DNA of 64,000 nucleotides from Bacteroidota bacterium (GTDB lineage: Bacteria > Bacteroidota > Bacteroidia > Chitinophagales > Chitinophagaceae), in contig JAGWUV010000008.1 in the NCBI GenBank assembly GCA_028875875.1, positions 1 through 64,000 of the forward strand. Direction: 5' to 3'. Within the stretch, counting starts at the first letter, position 1; every line of letters begins with the position of its first letter. Positions 35,451 through 43,859 of the stretch are shown here, piece by piece. The notes under the pieces are model-generated. The model saw only the letters and a list, made by a program, of their open reading frames with translations, did not search any database and was not told the DNA's origin. The position numbers were made by a program, and so were the translations under genes.

Positions 35451-36326
35451 ATGATACTTTTAGACGGAAAAATCGCCTCTCAATCGGTAAGAGACAGCTT
35501 GAAGCAGGATGTAGCCAACCTGGTTAACCAGGGAAAAAGGGCGCCCCACCTGGCGGCTATTTTAGTAGGAAACAATGGTGCCAGCGAAACCTATGTGGCT
35601 AGTAAAGTAAAAAACTGCTCAGAGATCGGGTTTCAGTCATCCCTGATCCGTTTCGAGGAAAACATTCACGAATCTGTTCTGCTGGATAAAATTGCTGAGC
35701 TGAATAACGATCCGTCTATCGATGGCATCCTGGTACAACTTCCACTGCCCAAGCAGATCAACGAACAAAAAGTAATTGAAGCAATCATCGCTGAAAAAGA
35801 TGTGGATGGTTTTCACCCCGTGAATGCAGGTAAACTCATGCAAGGTTTACCTTCTTTCATCCCGGCCACGCCGTATGGCATCATGCTGATGCTGGAGTAT
35901 TACAAAATTTCTACCAAAGGCAAACATGCAGTGGTGATCGGAAGAAGTAATATCGTAGGCAGACCGATGAGTATTTTATTGAGTAGCAATAGTGCTTATG
36001 GAAACTGCACAGTTACTATTTGTCATTCTCATACCCATAACCTCAAAGAGATTTGCCTGCAGGCAGATATTATCGTTGCAGCGCTGGGCCGCCCCGAATT
36101 TGTAAAAGCGGATATGGTAAAAGAAGGTGCTATTGTGATCGATGTAGGCATTACCCGTGTGGAAGATGCTACCGCAAAAAAAGGCTTTCGTATCAAAGGG
36201 GATGTTGCTTTCGATGAAGTAGCTCCTAAAGCATCTTATATCACCCCCGTTCCCGGCGGTGTAGGATTAATGACGATTGCTGGTCTCTTAAAAAATACCC
36301 TACAGGCTTATTTACAAAACCAATAA
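35451..36326 (+). CDS. folD: Bifunctional methylenetetrahydrofolate dehydrogenase / methenyltetrahydrofolate cyclohydrolase
   Basis: The 291-residue enzyme interconverts 5,10-methylene-, methenyl- and 10-formyl-THF. Family motifs are complete: [17 protein letters not shown] (with the catalytic YxxxK), [24 protein letters not shown], the NADP-binding [11 protein letters not shown] and the C-terminal [13 protein letters not shown]. Its length is typical. queE follows 21 bases after the stop, and both reactions feed pterin/deazaguanine and one-carbon metabolism, but co-transcription may simply be local. The promoter abuts the start codon. Confidence 0.97.
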   Translation: MILLDGKIASQSVRDSLKQDVANLVNQGKRAPHLAAILVGNNGASETYVASKVKNCSEIGFQSSLIRFEENIHESVLLDKIAELNNDPSIDGILVQLPLPKQINEQKVIEAIIAEKDVDGFHPVNAGKLMQGLPSFIPATPYGIMLMLEYYKISTKGKHAVVIGRSNIVGRPMSILLSSNSAYGNCTVTICHSHTHNLKEICLQADIIVAALGRPEFVKADMVKEGAIVIDVGITRVEDATAKKGFRIKGDVAFDEVAPKASYITPVPGGVGLMTIAGLLKNTLQAYLQNQ

Positions 36327-36347
36327 TTGGTTGCGCAAATCGAACAT

Positions 36348-37004
36348 ATGCTTCTTCAATCATCAAGAGAAATAACATCAATATCTTTACCGGTGATGGA
36401 AAGTTTCTATACCCTGCAGGGTGAGGGCTTTCACCAAGGAAGAGCGGCCTATTTTATAAGGCTGGGTGGATGCGATGTAGGTTGCGTTTGGTGCGATGTA
36501 AAAGAAAGCTGGGATGCGAGTATGCATCCTACTAAAACAGTAGAAGAAATTTTCAGTCAGGCTGAACAGGAAATAAACAAGGAAAAGATCAGCCAACAGC
36601 AAAAACCCATTATCGTGATCACGGGCGGGGAACCCTTATTGCATAACCTGGATGCCTTAACAGCTACCTTTCAGCATGCCGGCTATGAAACCAATATTGA
36701 AACATCTGGGTCTTCTCCTTTAAGTGGGAACTGGAACTGGATCTGCCTGTCTCCCAAAAAGTTCAAAGCACCTTTACCCGAGATCGTTTCCAAAGCCAAT
36801 GAACTGAAAGTGGTGATCTTCAATAAACATGATTTCGACTGGGCGGAACAATATGCTGCACAAACATCTCCCGGCTGTAAACTATACCTGCAACCGGAAT
36901 GGGAAAAGAGAGCGGTCGTTACCCCTCTGATCATTGATTACATCAAAGCAAACCCCCGGTGGGAAATGAGCATCCAGATCCACAAATACATCAACGTTCC
37001 CTGA
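36348..37004 (+). CDS. queE: 7-carboxy-7-deazaguanine synthase
   Basis: From the ATG at 36348 the protein has 218 residues. The frame can also begin at a TTG directly after the folD stop, which I think less likely. FYTLQGEGFHQGRAAYFIRLGGC is the usual opening. The radical-SAM cluster is CDVGCVWC (C42, C46, C49). ITGGEPLLH and IETSGS are the SAM- and substrate-binding motifs. The enzyme contracts carboxy-tetrahydropterin to the deazaguanine core for queuosine tRNA modification. No queC, queD or queF lies in the window. Confidence 0.93.
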   Translation: MLLQSSREITSISLPVMESFYTLQGEGFHQGRAAYFIRLGGCDVGCVWCDVKESWDASMHPTKTVEEIFSQAEQEINKEKISQQQKPIIVITGGEPLLHNLDALTATFQHAGYETNIETSGSSPLSGNWNWICLSPKKFKAPLPEIVSKANELKVVIFNKHDFDWAEQYAAQTSPGCKLYLQPEWEKRAVVTPLIIDYIKANPRWEMSIQIHKYINVP

Positions 37005-37064
37005 TTTTTAACAGGCAGCTTAATCGCATTTTCACGAACTTGTCAGTCATATCCTTTTGCATAC

Positions 37065-38972
37065 ATGAAACTATTCACACTCGTATTTGCTGTACTGCTA
37101 TCACAAGCTGCTCTTACACAGAACTACCATCCTGAAAACATAAATCCTAGGGCCGTTAGAATATATAACCAGGCCATTGAAAAACTGGGGAATGATGAAG
37201 TGAATGAAGCGATTCCTTTATTGGAGAAAGCCATTCAAACAGACAAGAACTATATTGATGCGTTTCTTTCACTGGCAGGAGTGTACGGCCAGCTTAAAAA
37301 CTACAACAAGGCTGTGCAACTGTATGAAGAAGCACAAGCAAAAGACAGTGCTTATTTCCGTGTGTATAAATTGCCCTACTCTATCAACCTTGCAGGCCTG
37401 GGAAGATTTACCGAAGCGCTGGCTGCCATCAACGATTTTCTTTCGATAGATGGGCTTAGTGAACGGAGCATTAAAAGCGCCAATTACAGGAAACACTGTT
37501 ATGCGTTTGCTGTGGCATATGCCGCTAAACATCCCAATAACGGTTATGTATTTACGCCGGTAAATTTGGGAGATAGTGTGAATACGGAAAAGTCAGAATA
37601 TTACCCCTCTCTAACAATAGACGATAGCCTGCTGGTCTTTACAAGACGTGGAGAAGGTATCACTGAGAATTTCATCCAAAGCAAACTGTTAAAAGATGGT
37701 TTTTCTAAAGCAACCCTTGTGGATGGAGATATCAATAATTATCCTTCCAAAGGGGCTATTACCGTTTCTGCCGATGGCGATTGGATGATCTTTGCAGGCA
37801 ATTTTGAAAACGGCTATGGCAGCTTCGACCTGTATATCTCTTACTGGACACCACAGGGATGGAGTGAACCGCAAAACCTGGGGGAGAACATCAATTCTCC
37901 TTCCTGGGATAGTTCACCCTCACTCAGTCCTGATAACCGTGTGCTGTATTTCAGCAGCAGCAGGCCGGGCGGTTATGGCGGGCAGGACCTATATATGAGT
38001 ATCCGCCAGCCCAATGGCAAATGGGGCAAAGCGGTGAATATGGGGCCTGTGATTAATACCATCGGAGATGAAGGAGCGCCTTACATTCATGCTGATAATC
38101 AAACCCTGTACTTCACTTCCAGTGGTTTACCCGGCTATGGCGGTACAGATCTTTATCTTTCCAAAAAAGACAGCCTGGGCAATTGGGGCATCCCTGAAAA
38201 TCTCGGATACCCCGTAAACACCATTGAAAATGAAGGCAGCCTTGCAGTATCAGCCAATGGATTAACAGCGTATTTTGCCAGTGACAGGAGCGATAGCCGC
38301 GGGGGACTTGATCTGTACAAGTTTGACCTGAGAGAAGATATCCGTCCGCATAAAACCTTGTATGTTAAAGGCCGTGTGTATGATAGCAAAACCAATAAAG
38401 GCCTGCCTTGTGCCATTGAACTGGTAGACAATAGTAACCGGCAACCGCTTATGCGAATCTCAGCCGATGAACTGGGCAAATACTTCGTTCCGCTGCCTTC
38501 CGGAAAAGATTACACCTTCACCGTAAACCGGAGAGGGTACCTGTTATATAGTGATGTGTACAGTTTAAGTTCCAAACAGGCCGACAGCACTTATCAAAAA
38601 GATATTGCTTTGCAGCCATTAGAAGTCAATGCAGGCTTTACTTTCAAAAATGTACAATTCGCCACTAACTCATCTGCACTAGAACCCGTGAGTGAAATAG
38701 AATTAAACAAACTGGTGCAGATACTTACCGAAAACCCTACGCTCACCATCCAGATCAATGGGCATACCGATAACACAGGTATAGAGGCCAATAACATTAC
38801 CCTTTCCAATGAAAGGGCAAAATCGGTAGCCAACTACCTGGTTAGTAAAGGCATTGCTAAAACAAGACTGGCATACAAAGGCTTCGGCGCCTCAAAACCC
38901 GTTGCAGACAATAACACTCCCGAAGGAAGGGCCCTCAACAGGAGAACGGAATGCATTATTACCGGTTTATAA
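37065..38972 (+). CDS. TPR / PD40 propeller / CRD / OmpA protein (PorE-like, possible T9SS component)
   Basis: The 635-residue exported protein has four parts: TPR repeats (about 28-125), a beta-propeller of WD40-like PD40 blades (about 165-425, with blades such as YFSSSRPGGYGGQDLYMS and YFTSSGLPGYGGTDLYLS), a carboxypeptidase-regulatory-like domain (about 435-510) and a C-terminal OmpA peptidoglycan-binding domain (about 525-632, INGHTDNTG and LSNERAKSVANYLVSKG). This order is that of Porphyromonas PorE, a T9SS envelope component. Bacteroidota have several paralogues of this architecture, so PorE identity is an inference. The signal peptide (ending ALTQ) has no lipobox cysteine. Confidence 0.85.
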   Translation: MKLFTLVFAVLLSQAALTQNYHPENINPRAVRIYNQAIEKLGNDEVNEAIPLLEKAIQTDKNYIDAFLSLAGVYGQLKNYNKAVQLYEEAQAKDSAYFRVYKLPYSINLAGLGRFTEALAAINDFLSIDGLSERSIKSANYRKHCYAFAVAYAAKHPNNGYVFTPVNLGDSVNTEKSEYYPSLTIDDSLLVFTRRGEGITENFIQSKLLKDGFSKATLVDGDINNYPSKGAITVSADGDWMIFAGNFENGYGSFDLYISYWTPQGWSEPQNLGENINSPSWDSSPSLSPDNRVLYFSSSRPGGYGGQDLYMSIRQPNGKWGKAVNMGPVINTIGDEGAPYIHADNQTLYFTSSGLPGYGGTDLYLSKKDSLGNWGIPENLGYPVNTIENEGSLAVSANGLTAYFASDRSDSRGGLDLYKFDLREDIRPHKTLYVKGRVYDSKTNKGLPCAIELVDNSNRQPLMRISADELGKYFVPLPSGKDYTFTVNRRGYLLYSDVYSLSSKQADSTYQKDIALQPLEVNAGFTFKNVQFATNSSALEPVSEIELNKLVQILTENPTLTIQINGHTDNTGIEANNITLSNERAKSVANYLVSKGIAKTRLAYKGFGASKPVADNNTPEGRALNRRTECIITGL

Positions 38973-39035
38973 TCATTTACATGAATACAAAATAATCATC
39001 AAATGTATTATCTTCAATGAACAAGAAGATGGTAT

Positions 39036-40124
39036 ATGATGTACAATATTGCATTAACCCTGGTGAATGGAATCGGTCCCGTACAGGCTAAGATTTTATT
39101 ACAGCACTTTGAAAACGCGGAACAGGTGTTCAGGGCAAAGAGAAAAGAACTGGCAGCCGTAGAAGGCATTGGTGAAATCAAAGCAAGTGAGATCAAAGCA
39201 TTTGAAGATTTTGCCACGGCTGAAGCAGAAATGAATTTCTGCGAAAAACATCATATCCAAATATTGAGTTTGAAAGAGGAAGCCTACCCGCAACGGTTAC
39301 TCAACTGCTACGACCCGCCAACAATAGTGTATTATCGCGGCAACGCTAATCTTAACCAGTCAAAGATCATCAGCATCATCGGTACAAGGAACAATACAGA
39401 GTATGGAAAACAAATCACAGAACAACTTGCCGAGGCATTGGCAGAACACCAGGTACTGATCGTAAGCGGGCTCGCCTTCGGCATAGATGCCATTGCTCAT
39501 AAAGCCTCATTGCAACAACACTTGCCTACCATCGGCGTATTGGCACATGGCCTGCACTCTATCTATCCATCACAGCATAAATCACTGGCAAAAGAAATGT
39601 TATTGCAGGGCGGGTTGCTAACGGAATTTCGCCATACCATTAAAGCAGATAAACATAATTTTCCCAGGAGAAACCGGATAGTGGCAGGTATGAGCGATGC
39701 CACCATCGTTGTTGAAACGGCTGTAAAAGGAGGTAGCATGATTACCGCAGAATTAGCCTATAACTACAACCGTGATCTTTTTGCCGTGCCTGGCAGAACA
39801 ACAGACAGCAAAAGCCAGGGCTGCTTAAAACTGATCCAACAGAATAAGGCCATCATCTATACCTCTCCTACCCAGCTTTTACAGGAATTAGGCTGGGCCT
39901 CAGCACAAAAAAGCAAACCTTCGGTTCAAAAAGCATTATTCGTTGAATTATCAGAAGAAGAGAAAACCGTAGTAGGTATTCTTGGGCAAAAAGAAACCAT
40001 GCATGTAGATGAACTGTATTTACAAAGTGGCCTCAGCAGCAGCGCTGTGGCCGCAGCCATACTCAACCTTGAATTACAAAATATCATTACCTCTTTACCC
40101 GGCAAACAATACAAGCTTTTATAA
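39036..40124 (+). CDS. dprA: DNA-processing protein DprA
   Basis: The 362-residue protein loads RecA onto incoming single-stranded DNA during natural transformation. It has an N-terminal helix-hairpin-helix part (LVNGIGPVQAKILLQHF), the Rossmann-like DprA core (SIIGTRNNTEYGKQ, SGLAFGIDAIAHKASL, THGL-type GVLAHGLHSIYPSQH, FPRRNRIVAGMSDATIVVE, GSMITAELAYNYNRDLFAVPG) and a C-terminal winged-helix DML1-like domain. All parts are complete. It stands between the OmpA protein and guaB on the plus strand. Confidence 0.95.
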   Translation: MMYNIALTLVNGIGPVQAKILLQHFENAEQVFRAKRKELAAVEGIGEIKASEIKAFEDFATAEAEMNFCEKHHIQILSLKEEAYPQRLLNCYDPPTIVYYRGNANLNQSKIISIIGTRNNTEYGKQITEQLAEALAEHQVLIVSGLAFGIDAIAHKASLQQHLPTIGVLAHGLHSIYPSQHKSLAKEMLLQGGLLTEFRHTIKADKHNFPRRNRIVAGMSDATIVVETAVKGGSMITAELAYNYNRDLFAVPGRTTDSKSQGCLKLIQQNKAIIYTSPTQLLQELGWASAQKSKPSVQKALFVELSEEEKTVVGILGQKETMHVDELYLQSGLSSSAVAAAILNLELQNIITSLPGKQYKLL

Positions 40125-40162
40125 GATGATCGTTTGCTTTTAACGCATCTTTTCAACTCAAA

Positions 40163-40194
40163 TTTGCGTGCAATGATTCTGCCATTTATCTTTG
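40163..40194 (+). promoter_or_regulatory. guaB promoter, TTTG-N20-TATCTTTG, next to the start codon
   Basis: TTTG (40163-40166) and TATCTTTG (40187-40194) match the Bacteroidota consensus with the same 20-base spacer as the folD promoter. The -7 box ends 3 bases before the ATG at 40198, again implying a leaderless or nearly leaderless mRNA. Confidence 0.75.
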
Positions 40195-40197
40195 CAC

Positions 40198-41694
40198 ATG
40201 GCAACAACAAAATCCCCACGCACTAAGACGATCAAAAGAAATTTCATCGATGGCTTAACATTCGATGATGTATTACTGGTTCCGGCGTATAGCCAGGTGT
40301 TACCAAGAGAAGTAGATATCCGTTCTCATCTTACTAAAGACATAGTTCTCAATATTCCCATGCTGTCTGCAGCTATGGATACCGTTACAGAAGCCAACCT
40401 GGCCATTGCACTGGCCCGCGAAGGCGGATTAGGCATCCTTCACAAAAACATGAGCATCGAACGCCAGGCCGACCAGGTGCGCCGTGTAAAACGCAGTGAG
40501 AGCGGTATGATCATTGATCCCATTACGCTAAATGTAGATTCTACCGTTGGCGATGCGCTACGGTTAATGAAAGACAATAAAATAGGTGGTATTCCCATTG
40601 TGAATGAAGCACAAATGCTGGTGGGCATTCTTACCAACCGCGACCTTCGTTTTGAAAGTGAGAATAAGAAAAAGAAAGTGAGTGAAGTGATGACCAAAGA
40701 AAACCTCATCACAGCACCTGAAGGAACCGATCTGAAAAAAGCAGAAACCATTCTCCGCAAATACAAGATCGAAAAACTGCCTGTTGTAAACAAACAGGGC
40801 AAACTAATAGGCCTTATCACCTACCGCGATATTTTACAGTTACGCAACTATCCCAACGCTGTTAAAGATGGCTTGGGTAGATTATTGGTGGGCGCCGCTT
40901 TAGGCATTACCAAAGACCTGCTCGACAGGGCCGCTGCCTTACAACACGTAGGCGTAGATGTGGTAACACTTGATAGTGCCCACGGCCACAGTAAAGGCGT
41001 GATAGAAGCGTTAAAAACATTAAGAAAGAACTTTAAGAACTTACAGATCATAGCAGGTAACGTAGGTACGGCCGCCGGTGCTTTGGCATTGGCAGAAGCT
41101 GGTGCCAATTGTGTAAAAGTAGGTATTGGTCCGGGCTCTATTTGTACTACCCGTATCGTGGCCGGAGCCGGCGTTCCGCAATTAACAGCCATCATGGAAG
41201 CCAGCCAGGCGTTGCATCGCAAAGGCATCCCCGTTATTGCCGATGGCGGTATCCGTTATACAGGCGATATGGTAAAAGCTTTAGCAGCCGGTGCCAACAT
41301 GGTGATGATGGGTAGTGTTTTTGCAGGTACTGAAGAAAGCCCGGGTGAAACCATTATCTACGAAGGCCGTAAGTTCAAAGAATACCGCGGCATGGGCAGC
41401 CTCGGCGCTATGAGCCAGGGCAGCAGCGACCGCTACTTCCAGGACGTGGAAGATGATATTAAAAAATTCGTTCCTGAAGGTATTGAAGGTCGTGTGGCTT
41501 ATAAAGGCTTTATCAGCGAAGTGGTGTACCAGTATGTGGGCGGCTTACGTGCCGGTATGGGGTACTGTGGCGCTACGAACATTAAAGAATTACAAAATGC
41601 CACTTTTGTTAAGATCACCAATGCGGGTATGAAAGAAAGCCATGCACATGATGTGGATGTTACGAAAGAAGCGCCTAACTATAGTCGTAAATAG
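40198..41694 (+). CDS. guaB: Inosine-5'-monophosphate dehydrogenase
   Basis: From the ATG at 40198 the enzyme has 498 residues. The upstream TTG at 40192 lies inside the -7 box and cannot be the start. It oxidises IMP to XMP, the committed step of GMP synthesis. The barrel begins [17 protein letters not shown]. Two CBS domains occupy about residues 95-215, and the active-site loop [13 protein letters not shown] carries the catalytic C316. [17 protein letters not shown] and [16 protein letters not shown] (the flap) are present. A strong terminator follows. Confidence 0.97.
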   Translation: MATTKSPRTKTIKRNFIDGLTFDDVLLVPAYSQVLPREVDIRSHLTKDIVLNIPMLSAAMDTVTEANLAIALAREGGLGILHKNMSIERQADQVRRVKRSESGMIIDPITLNVDSTVGDALRLMKDNKIGGIPIVNEAQMLVGILTNRDLRFESENKKKKVSEVMTKENLITAPEGTDLKKAETILRKYKIEKLPVVNKQGKLIGLITYRDILQLRNYPNAVKDGLGRLLVGAALGITKDLLDRAAALQHVGVDVVTLDSAHGHSKGVIEALKTLRKNFKNLQIIAGNVGTAAGALALAEAGANCVKVGIGPGSICTTRIVAGAGVPQLTAIMEASQALHRKGIPVIADGGIRYTGDMVKALAAGANMVMMGSVFAGTEESPGETIIYEGRKFKEYRGMGSLGAMSQGSSDRYFQDVEDDIKKFVPEGIEGRVAYKGFISEVVYQYVGGLRAGMGYCGATNIKELQNATFVKITNAGMKESHAHDVDVTKEAPNYSRK

Positions 41695-41714
41695 CAAATA
41701 AATCGTTAAGAATA

Positions 41715-41744
41715 AAAAGGTGATTACTTGGGTGATCACCTTTT
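41715..41744 (+). terminator. guaB terminator
   Basis: A perfect 10-bp stem AAAAGGTGAT / ATCACCTTTT (41715-41724, 41735-41744) with a 10-nt loop, followed by TTTTGCTTTT. It starts 20 bases after the guaB stop codon. Confidence 0.85.
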
Positions 41745-41852
41745 GCTTTTCATGGCATCGCCGCTTGCTACGCTCAGTTCAGGGTTCCGGTTACATGGCA
41801 ACAATTTATTCAAAAACATTCCCGAACTTTCGCACCAATTATGTATTCATTC

Positions 41853-43010
41853 ATGAAAAAAGTTTTCATACTCCTAATCGCTTTATTATTTTCATTTCAT
41901 AGCATCCAGGCACAACATGCTGATTCTTGTGGTTTACAGATCAGTATCCTAACCTGTGCCCCGGCAGATGAATTATACGCCACTTTCGGGCATTCGGCCA
42001 TACGAGTAATTGACAGTGTGAAGCATACAGATATCGTTTTCAACTACGGTACATTCGACTTTAGCGATCCCGACTTTTATACCAAGTTCATGCGGGGGCA
42101 TCTCGATTATTTTTTATCTATTGAACCTTACAATAGTTTTACCGAACAGTACATTGAAGACAAACGCACCATCTACGAACAGATACTGCACCTCACCTGT
42201 GAAGAGAAACAAAGAATATACGCTGCCCTCATTAAAAACTTAGAAGGCAGCAATCGTTATTACAAATACGATTTCCTGTACGATAACTGCACTACCCGTA
42301 TCAGGGATATGGTCTTCAATAACGTAAACGGTAGCAACGTTAGAGGTAAGATTACGCCCGAAGGCACCACCTTTAGAAACATGCTTCATGAATATTTAGA
42401 TAAAGGGGGGAAGCCCTGGAGCAAACTGGGTATTGATATTTTACTGGGCAGCCCGGTTGATAAAAAAGTATCTGTAAAGAATGCCATGTTTTTACCGGAT
42501 TATCTCATGAAAGGAATTGACAGTACCGTTGTAGATCACCACTCTCTTATTGTAGCTTCCAAAAACATTGCCTTACTGGAAACACCACCCGATACAGCAT
42601 CAGGCAAATACCAGCCACTCATCTGGTCGATGATTTTCTCATTGTTCATTGTTTGGATGTCTTTTACAAAAGCAAAATGGGCAGGTATTACACTAAAACT
42701 ACTTGACTCATTTCTGCTATACGCTACAGGCATCGTAGGTATATTACTAGCATTTATGTGGACGGGCACCGACCATTGGGTTTGCAAATACAACTACAAT
42801 CTTTTTTGGGCTTTACCCACCAACTTTGTAGCAGCATTCTTTATTTGGAAAAAACCCCAATTCATTAAAAAATATTTCACGGCAGCAGCAGTAATAACAG
42901 GTATGTTCTTAGCAGGCTGGTTTATCATGCCGCAACAGATCAACATAGCTTTACTACCCTTAAGTATTGTAGCATTATTCAGGTACATTAAACTAGCACA
43001 ACCCAACTGA
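41853..43010 (+). CDS. DUF4105 / Lnb-like membrane protein (possible lipoprotein N-acyltransferase)
   Basis: From the ATG at 41853 the protein has 385 residues; a start at 41841 adds four. The signal peptide ends SIQAQ. The periplasmic DUF4105 domain (about 25-250) contains TFGHSAIRV (H47), NYGTFDF and YDFLYDNCTTRIRD (C146), conserved His and Cys that would suit a thiol acyltransferase. Four hydrophobic helices form the C-terminus. I recall this domain being renamed Lnb N-terminal domain after a Bacteroides enzyme that N-acylates lipoproteins, the last step of lipoprotein maturation. Orthology to that enzyme is inferred. The alpha/beta hydrolase starts 2 bases after its stop. Confidence 0.8.
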   Translation: MKKVFILLIALLFSFHSIQAQHADSCGLQISILTCAPADELYATFGHSAIRVIDSVKHTDIVFNYGTFDFSDPDFYTKFMRGHLDYFLSIEPYNSFTEQYIEDKRTIYEQILHLTCEEKQRIYAALIKNLEGSNRYYKYDFLYDNCTTRIRDMVFNNVNGSNVRGKITPEGTTFRNMLHEYLDKGGKPWSKLGIDILLGSPVDKKVSVKNAMFLPDYLMKGIDSTVVDHHSLIVASKNIALLETPPDTASGKYQPLIWSMIFSLFIVWMSFTKAKWAGITLKLLDSFLLYATGIVGILLAFMWTGTDHWVCKYNYNLFWALPTNFVAAFFIWKKPQFIKKYFTAAAVITGMFLAGWFIMPQQINIALLPLSIVALFRYIKLAQPN

Positions 43011-43012
43011 TC

Positions 43013-43807
43013 ATGGAAAAACAAATCATATACCGGCAATATCCTGTTACTTATCGAATTGAAGGTAAAGGAAAGCCTGTAGTATTTATACACGGCTTTG
43101 GAGAAGCAGGAACCATTTGGGATGAGCAAATAAATTTTCTGGCAACGCATTGCCAATTGATTGTTCCTGATATTCCAGGTTCCGGTAAATCCCCTTATCA
43201 CCCAACGCTTGAAAGTATTGATGATTATGCTGAAGTGATAAATACTATTTTAACAGAAGAAAAAATTGATCGTTGCATCATGCTTGGCCATAGTATGGGA
43301 GGATATATTACGTTGGCTTTTGCAGAATATTACCCGCATAAATTATCCGGCTTTGGCCTTATTCATTCTACCGCTTTTGCCGACAGCGAAGAAAAAAAGA
43401 ATAATCGCTTGCGCGGTATTGCCATGATGGAAGAATACGGGGCTTATGCCTTTTTAAGAAATACCATTCCCAATTTATTTTCTTTAGCCTTCAAAGAAGC
43501 GAAACCCAACAAAATAGAATCATTGATAGAGCAAAGCAGGTTGTTTACAAAAGAAGCTTGCCAGCAGTATTACAAGGCCATGATGAACAGGCCCGACAGG
43601 ACTGCCTTACTAAAAAACAATCCTTTGCCGGTTTTATTCGTATGCGGTAAGGAAGATGTTGCAGCACCGTTAAATGACTTGCTTCAACAAATTCATTTAC
43701 CTGAATGTTCTTATATTCATATTATGGATCGTGTTGGGCATATGGGCATGTGGGAAGCAACTGAAAAAGTGAATTACTTTCTGCTTGAATTTATCTCTTA
43801 CAATTGA
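43013..43807 (+). CDS. Alpha/beta hydrolase
   Basis: The 264-residue protein has the oxyanion-type loop FIHGFGEAG, the nucleophile elbow GHSMGG (S94), the acid in CGKEDVAAP and the histidine in DRVGHMGMWE, so the Ser-Asp-His triad is complete. There is no signal peptide, so it acts in the cytoplasm. The substrate is unknown. The start is 2 bases after the DUF4105 gene stop, giving probable translational coupling with the membrane protein. Confidence 0.9.
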   Translation: MEKQIIYRQYPVTYRIEGKGKPVVFIHGFGEAGTIWDEQINFLATHCQLIVPDIPGSGKSPYHPTLESIDDYAEVINTILTEEKIDRCIMLGHSMGGYITLAFAEYYPHKLSGFGLIHSTAFADSEEKKNNRLRGIAMMEEYGAYAFLRNTIPNLFSLAFKEAKPNKIESLIEQSRLFTKEACQQYYKAMMNRPDRTALLKNNPLPVLFVCGKEDVAAPLNDLLQQIHLPECSYIHIMDRVGHMGMWEATEKVNYFLLEFISYN

Positions 43808-43859
43808 TACAATTCAATAGCCTTGCCCATTGCACTCTTTTTAAAAGCATAAGCGGCTA

